In this document: positions 6,375 through 8,220 of the stretch, piece after piece | How the letters are laid out: each line of letters begins with the position of its first letter | How positions within the stretch are numbered: the stretch's first letter is position 1 | Assembly (NCBI GenBank): GCA_031290725.1 | Contig: JAITMZ010000200.1 | Span: 1-8,220 of the forward strand | Direction of reading: 5' to 3' | DNA length: 8,220 nucleotides | Source: Spirochaetaceae bacterium | GTDB taxonomy: Bacteria > Spirochaetota > Spirochaetia > Treponematales > Treponemataceae | Made by a program: the position numbers and the translations under genes | Notes under the pieces: model-generated | What the model was told of the DNA's origin: nothing | Seen by the model: the letters and a program-made list of their open reading frames with translations, nothing else | The model's database searches: none

Positions 6375-6743
6375 ATGATTCAGATGCAAACCAAACTGAA
6401 CGTTGCCGATAACTCCGGCGCAAAAACGGTGCAGTGTATCAAAGTCATCGGAGGCAGTCATCGCAGGTATGCTTCCATTGGCGACATTATCGTGGTGGCG
6501 GTGAAAGACGCGATCCCCACGTCCACCATAAAAAAGGGGACCATCGAGAAGGCGGTGATCGTCCGCATCGCCAAGGAATACCGGCGGTCTGACGGCACGT
6601 ATATCCGCTTTGACGATAATGCCTGTGTGATTATCGATGCGAACAAGAATCCCAAGGGCAAGCGTATTTTTGGCCCGGTGGCGCGGGAGCTGCGGGACAA
6701 GGATTACATGAAGATCGTGTCCTTGGCGCCGGAAGTGCTTTGA
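6375..6743 (+). CDS. rplN: 50S ribosomal protein L14 (uL14)
   Basis: L14 lies at the subunit interface and forms an intersubunit bridge; it is also the docking site of the silencing factor RsfS. The product has the standard 122 residues. It begins [17 protein letters not shown] (1-17) and has CIKVIGG (21-27), [10 protein letters not shown] (39-48) and [24 protein letters not shown] at the end. GGGAG (6365-6369) sits 5 nt before the ATG. In many bacteria this gene starts the spc operon; here it follows rpsQ by 9 nt with no terminator or obvious promoter. Confidence 0.98.
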   Translation: MIQMQTKLNVADNSGAKTVQCIKVIGGSHRRYASIGDIIVVAVKDAIPTSTIKKGTIEKAVIVRIAKEYRRSDGTYIRFDDNACVIIDANKNPKGKRIFGPVARELRDKDYMKIVSLAPEVL

Positions 6744-6756
6744 GGAGTGGTGGCAG

Positions 6757-7071
6757 ATGATTAAAAAAATAAAAATCCGTAAGAACGACACGGTAGAAGT
6801 ACTGGCGGGTAAAGACAAGGGAAAGCGGGGTTCTGTGGTTCGCCTTTTTAGTGCCAAGGATCGGGTGATAGTGTCCGGCGCGAACATCGTGAAAAAGGCG
6901 ATGAAAAAGCGTTCCGCCCAGGATGCGGGGGGTATCGCGGAAATTGAGGCACCGTTGCACATTTCCAATGTGGCGATTGTCTGCAAAAAATGCGGCCCCA
7001 CCCGGATCGGATATAAAATCGACGGGGATAAAAAAATGCGGGTCTGCCGCAAATGTGGAGAGGCTTTATAA
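6757..7071 (+). CDS. rplX: 50S ribosomal protein L24 (uL24), zinc-ribbon type
   Basis: L24 starts large-subunit assembly at the 5' end of 23S rRNA. The 104-residue product has the KOW motif region [20 protein letters not shown] (10-29) and the [10 protein letters not shown] segment. Its C-terminal part carries two CxxC pairs, Cys76-Cys79 and Cys97-Cys100, in the contexts VCKKCG and VCRKCG, the arrangement of L24 proteins with a zinc-binding ribbon. Zinc binding is inferred from the four cysteines. GAGGAG (6742-6747), overlapping the rplN stop, is 9 nt upstream of the ATG. The TAA stop shares one base with the rplE ATG. Confidence 0.97.
   Translation: MIKKIKIRKNDTVEVLAGKDKGKRGSVVRLFSAKDRVIVSGANIVKKAMKKRSAQDAGGIAEIEAPLHISNVAIVCKKCGPTRIGYKIDGDKKMRVCRKCGEAL
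7057..7063 (+). promoter_or_regulatory. Shine-Dalgarno that fixes the rplE start
   Basis: GGAGAGG lies in the last codons of rplX, 7 nt before ATG 7071. It supports that start over the in-frame ATG at 7053, which lies upstream of this site and would add six residues not seen in the family. Confidence 0.75.
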
Positions 7072-7622
7072 TGAGTGGCAACATACCTCGGCTGAAGAAG
7101 CTTTACAAAGAGACGTTAGTCCCGGCGCTGTTCAAGGAACTGGGTTACCGGTCCGTGACACAGGTGCCGGAGGTGAAGAAAATTGTGGTGAGCATGGGGG
7201 TCGGTGAGGCCATCTCCAACAAGAAGCTCCTGGATTCCTCGGTGACGGATTTATCTGCGATCACCGGACAGCATGCGGTGAAGACCAAGGCGAAAAAAAG
7301 CATCGCTAACTTCAAGCTGCGGCAGGGGAATGAGGTGGGCGTCATGGTGACCCTGCGGGGTGCCCGGATGTACGAGTTTCTGGATCGGCTCATCAATGTG
7401 GCGTTGCCCCGGGTGAAGGACTTCCGTGGGATAAAGGTGTCGGGATTCGATGGTCACGGGAATTTTTCCCTGGGGATCACCGAGCAGATCATCTTTCCCG
7501 AGATCGACTTCGACAAGATCGAGCGGATCGCGGGGCTGAATGTGAATATTGTAACCAGCGCGCTTACCGACAGCGACGCCCGGGCGTTACTGGGCAAGTT
7601 CGGTATGCCGTTCAGGAAATAA
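7071..7622 (+). CDS. rplE: 50S ribosomal protein L5 (uL5)
   Basis: L5 binds 5S rRNA in the central protuberance and contacts S13 and P-site tRNA. The 183-residue product from ATG 7071 has the family signatures [31 protein letters not shown] (about 32-47), the region from [19 protein letters not shown] to [15 protein letters not shown], and [16 protein letters not shown] near residues 142-157, ending FGMPFRK. The start overlaps the rplX stop by one base (TAATG), a typical arrangement for translational reinitiation. Nothing in the protein is unusual. Confidence 0.97.
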   Translation: MSGNIPRLKKLYKETLVPALFKELGYRSVTQVPEVKKIVVSMGVGEAISNKKLLDSSVTDLSAITGQHAVKTKAKKSIANFKLRQGNEVGVMVTLRGARMYEFLDRLINVALPRVKDFRGIKVSGFDGHGNFSLGITEQIIFPEIDFDKIERIAGLNVNIVTSALTDSDARALLGKFGMPFRK

Positions 7623-7633
7623 AAGGGGAATTC

Positions 7634-7819
7634 ATGGCAAAGAAATCGATGATTATCAAGGCCGCGCGGAAGCCGAAATACAGCACCCAACGGGTAAATC
7701 GTTGCAAAATTTGTGGCAGGCCCCGGGGGTATTTGCGAAAATACAAGCTGTGCCGTCTATGCTTCCGCAAAATGGCCAGTGAAGGCCTGTTGCCGGGCGT
7801 TACAAAATCGAGTTGGTAG
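7634..7819 (+). CDS. rpsN: 30S ribosomal protein S14 type Z (uS14, zinc-binding form)
   Basis: S14 is in the 30S head and helps recruit late-assembly proteins. The 61-residue product is the short form, sometimes named rpsZ or rpsN1, with four zinc-ligand cysteines: Cys24-Cys27 (CKIC) and Cys40-Cys43 (CRLC). The C-terminus [14 protein letters not shown] is the family signature. AAAGGGG just upstream is 5 nt from the ATG, and rplE ends 11 nt before. Zinc-free S14 paralogues, where they occur, are usually under Zur control elsewhere in the genome; none is visible here. Confidence 0.97.
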   Translation: MAKKSMIIKAARKPKYSTQRVNRCKICGRPRGYLRKYKLCRLCFRKMASEGLLPGVTKSSW

Positions 7820-7833
7820 ATGGAGGCTGAGGT

Positions 7834-8220
7834 ATGAGCGTTTCTGATCCCATTGCAGATATGTTGACAAAAATTCGCAACGCCTCTACGGCGCGGCATG
7901 AAAAAGTGGATATCTCCGCATCCAAGCTGAAATTGGAGATTGTAAAGATACTGAAGAGCGAAGGATATATCAGAAATTTTAAAAAACTGGTACAGGACGA
8001 CAAGTCCCTGATCCGGGTTTTTCTGAAATACGACGACGCCAATGTGTCGGTGATCCATGGGCTGACCAAGGTTTCCACCCCCGGTCGCCGGGTGTATCTG
8101 GGATATGCCAAGTTGCCCCGGGTATATAATGGCCTGGGTACGGTGATTATGTCCACCTCCCTGGGGGTGACCACCGGCAAGAAGGCCGCGGAAAAAATGG
8201 TGGGCGGTGAGCTGCTCTGT
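7834..8220 (+). CDS. rpsH: 30S ribosomal protein S8 (uS8), 3'-truncated by the window edge
   Basis: S8 binds the central domain of 16S rRNA and in E. coli represses the spc operon by binding its mRNA at rplE. The frame from ATG 7834 stays open to the last base, giving 129 residues. It starts [15 protein letters not shown] (3-17), and has GRRVYL and [19 protein letters not shown], followed by GGELLC at the edge. Family members normally end two or three residues after this cysteine, so the gene is almost complete and is cut only by the window. TGGAGG (7821-7826) is 7 nt upstream of the ATG. An S8-type repressor site was not recognised around the rplX-rplE junction. Confidence 0.97.
   Translation, partial: MSVSDPIADMLTKIRNASTARHEKVDISASKLKLEIVKILKSEGYIRNFKKLVQDDKSLIRVFLKYDDANVSVIHGLTKVSTPGRRVYLGYAKLPRVYNGLGTVIMSTSLGVTTGKKAAEKMVGGELLC

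Noticed and set aside
6087..7052. A 321-codon open frame on the - strand
   Set aside because: It is opposite rpsQ, rplN and rplX; its composition looks like back-translated noise and it shows no family motif.
7053..7070. ATG 7053 as the rplE start
   Set aside because: It lies upstream of the GGAGAGG site and adds residues encoded by the end of rplX; ATG 7071 fits the family N-terminus.
8125..8130. TATAAT inside rpsH as a possible -10 box
   Set aside because: No acceptable -35 is found at 16-18 nt; it encodes the conserved VYNG segment.

Overview
The window is a continuous block of translation genes, all on the + strand. It starts inside tuf (elongation factor Tu) and runs through the S10 and spc ribosomal-protein clusters: rpsJ, rplC, rplD, rplW, rplB, rpsS, rplV, rpsC, rplP, rpmC, rpsQ, rplN, rplX, rplE, rpsN and rpsH. 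rpsH is cut by the right edge only a few codons before its expected end. Every gene was identified from its protein sequence. I see no mobile element, CRISPR array, tRNA, rRNA or phage gene.

The organism is most likely a spirochaete of the Treponema group. The EF-Tu, S10, L4, L22 and S3 sequences follow, as I remember them, the Treponema versions more closely than those of proteobacteria or firmicutes. tuf directly upstream of rpsJ also fits the Treponema pallidum order. Base composition is moderately GC-rich, so an AT-rich spirochaete such as Borrelia is unlikely. Genus and species cannot be fixed from this window.

Layout: tuf end (1-960); S10-type cluster rpsJ to rpsQ (967-6365); spc-type cluster rplN to rpsH (6375-8220). 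Junctions are tight: most genes are 2-14 nt apart, and three pairs overlap (rplD/rplW, rpmC/rpsQ, rplX/rplE). Nearly every start has a purine-rich Shine-Dalgarno sequence, often lying over the end of the previous gene. The two clusters join with a 9-nt gap and no terminator, so the whole block is probably one transcription unit with translational coupling. The only gap of any size is 61 nt between rpsJ and rplC, and it holds a possible imperfect hairpin just upstream of the rplC ribosome-binding site.

Together the genes encode 16 ribosomal proteins, 9 large-subunit (L3, L4, L23, L2, L22, L16, L29, L14, L24, L5 make 10 with L5) and 6 small-subunit (S10, S19, S3, S17, S14, S8), plus EF-Tu, which delivers aminoacyl-tRNA to the ribosome. 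The correct tally is 10 large-subunit and 6 small-subunit proteins.

This is an ordinary core region and I find no undescribed system in it. The points worth a second look are small: a long low-complexity C-terminal tail on S3, an N-terminal extension and a loop insertion in S17, the rpsJ-rplC hairpin, and a few substitutions at normally conserved positions in EF-Tu and L2.
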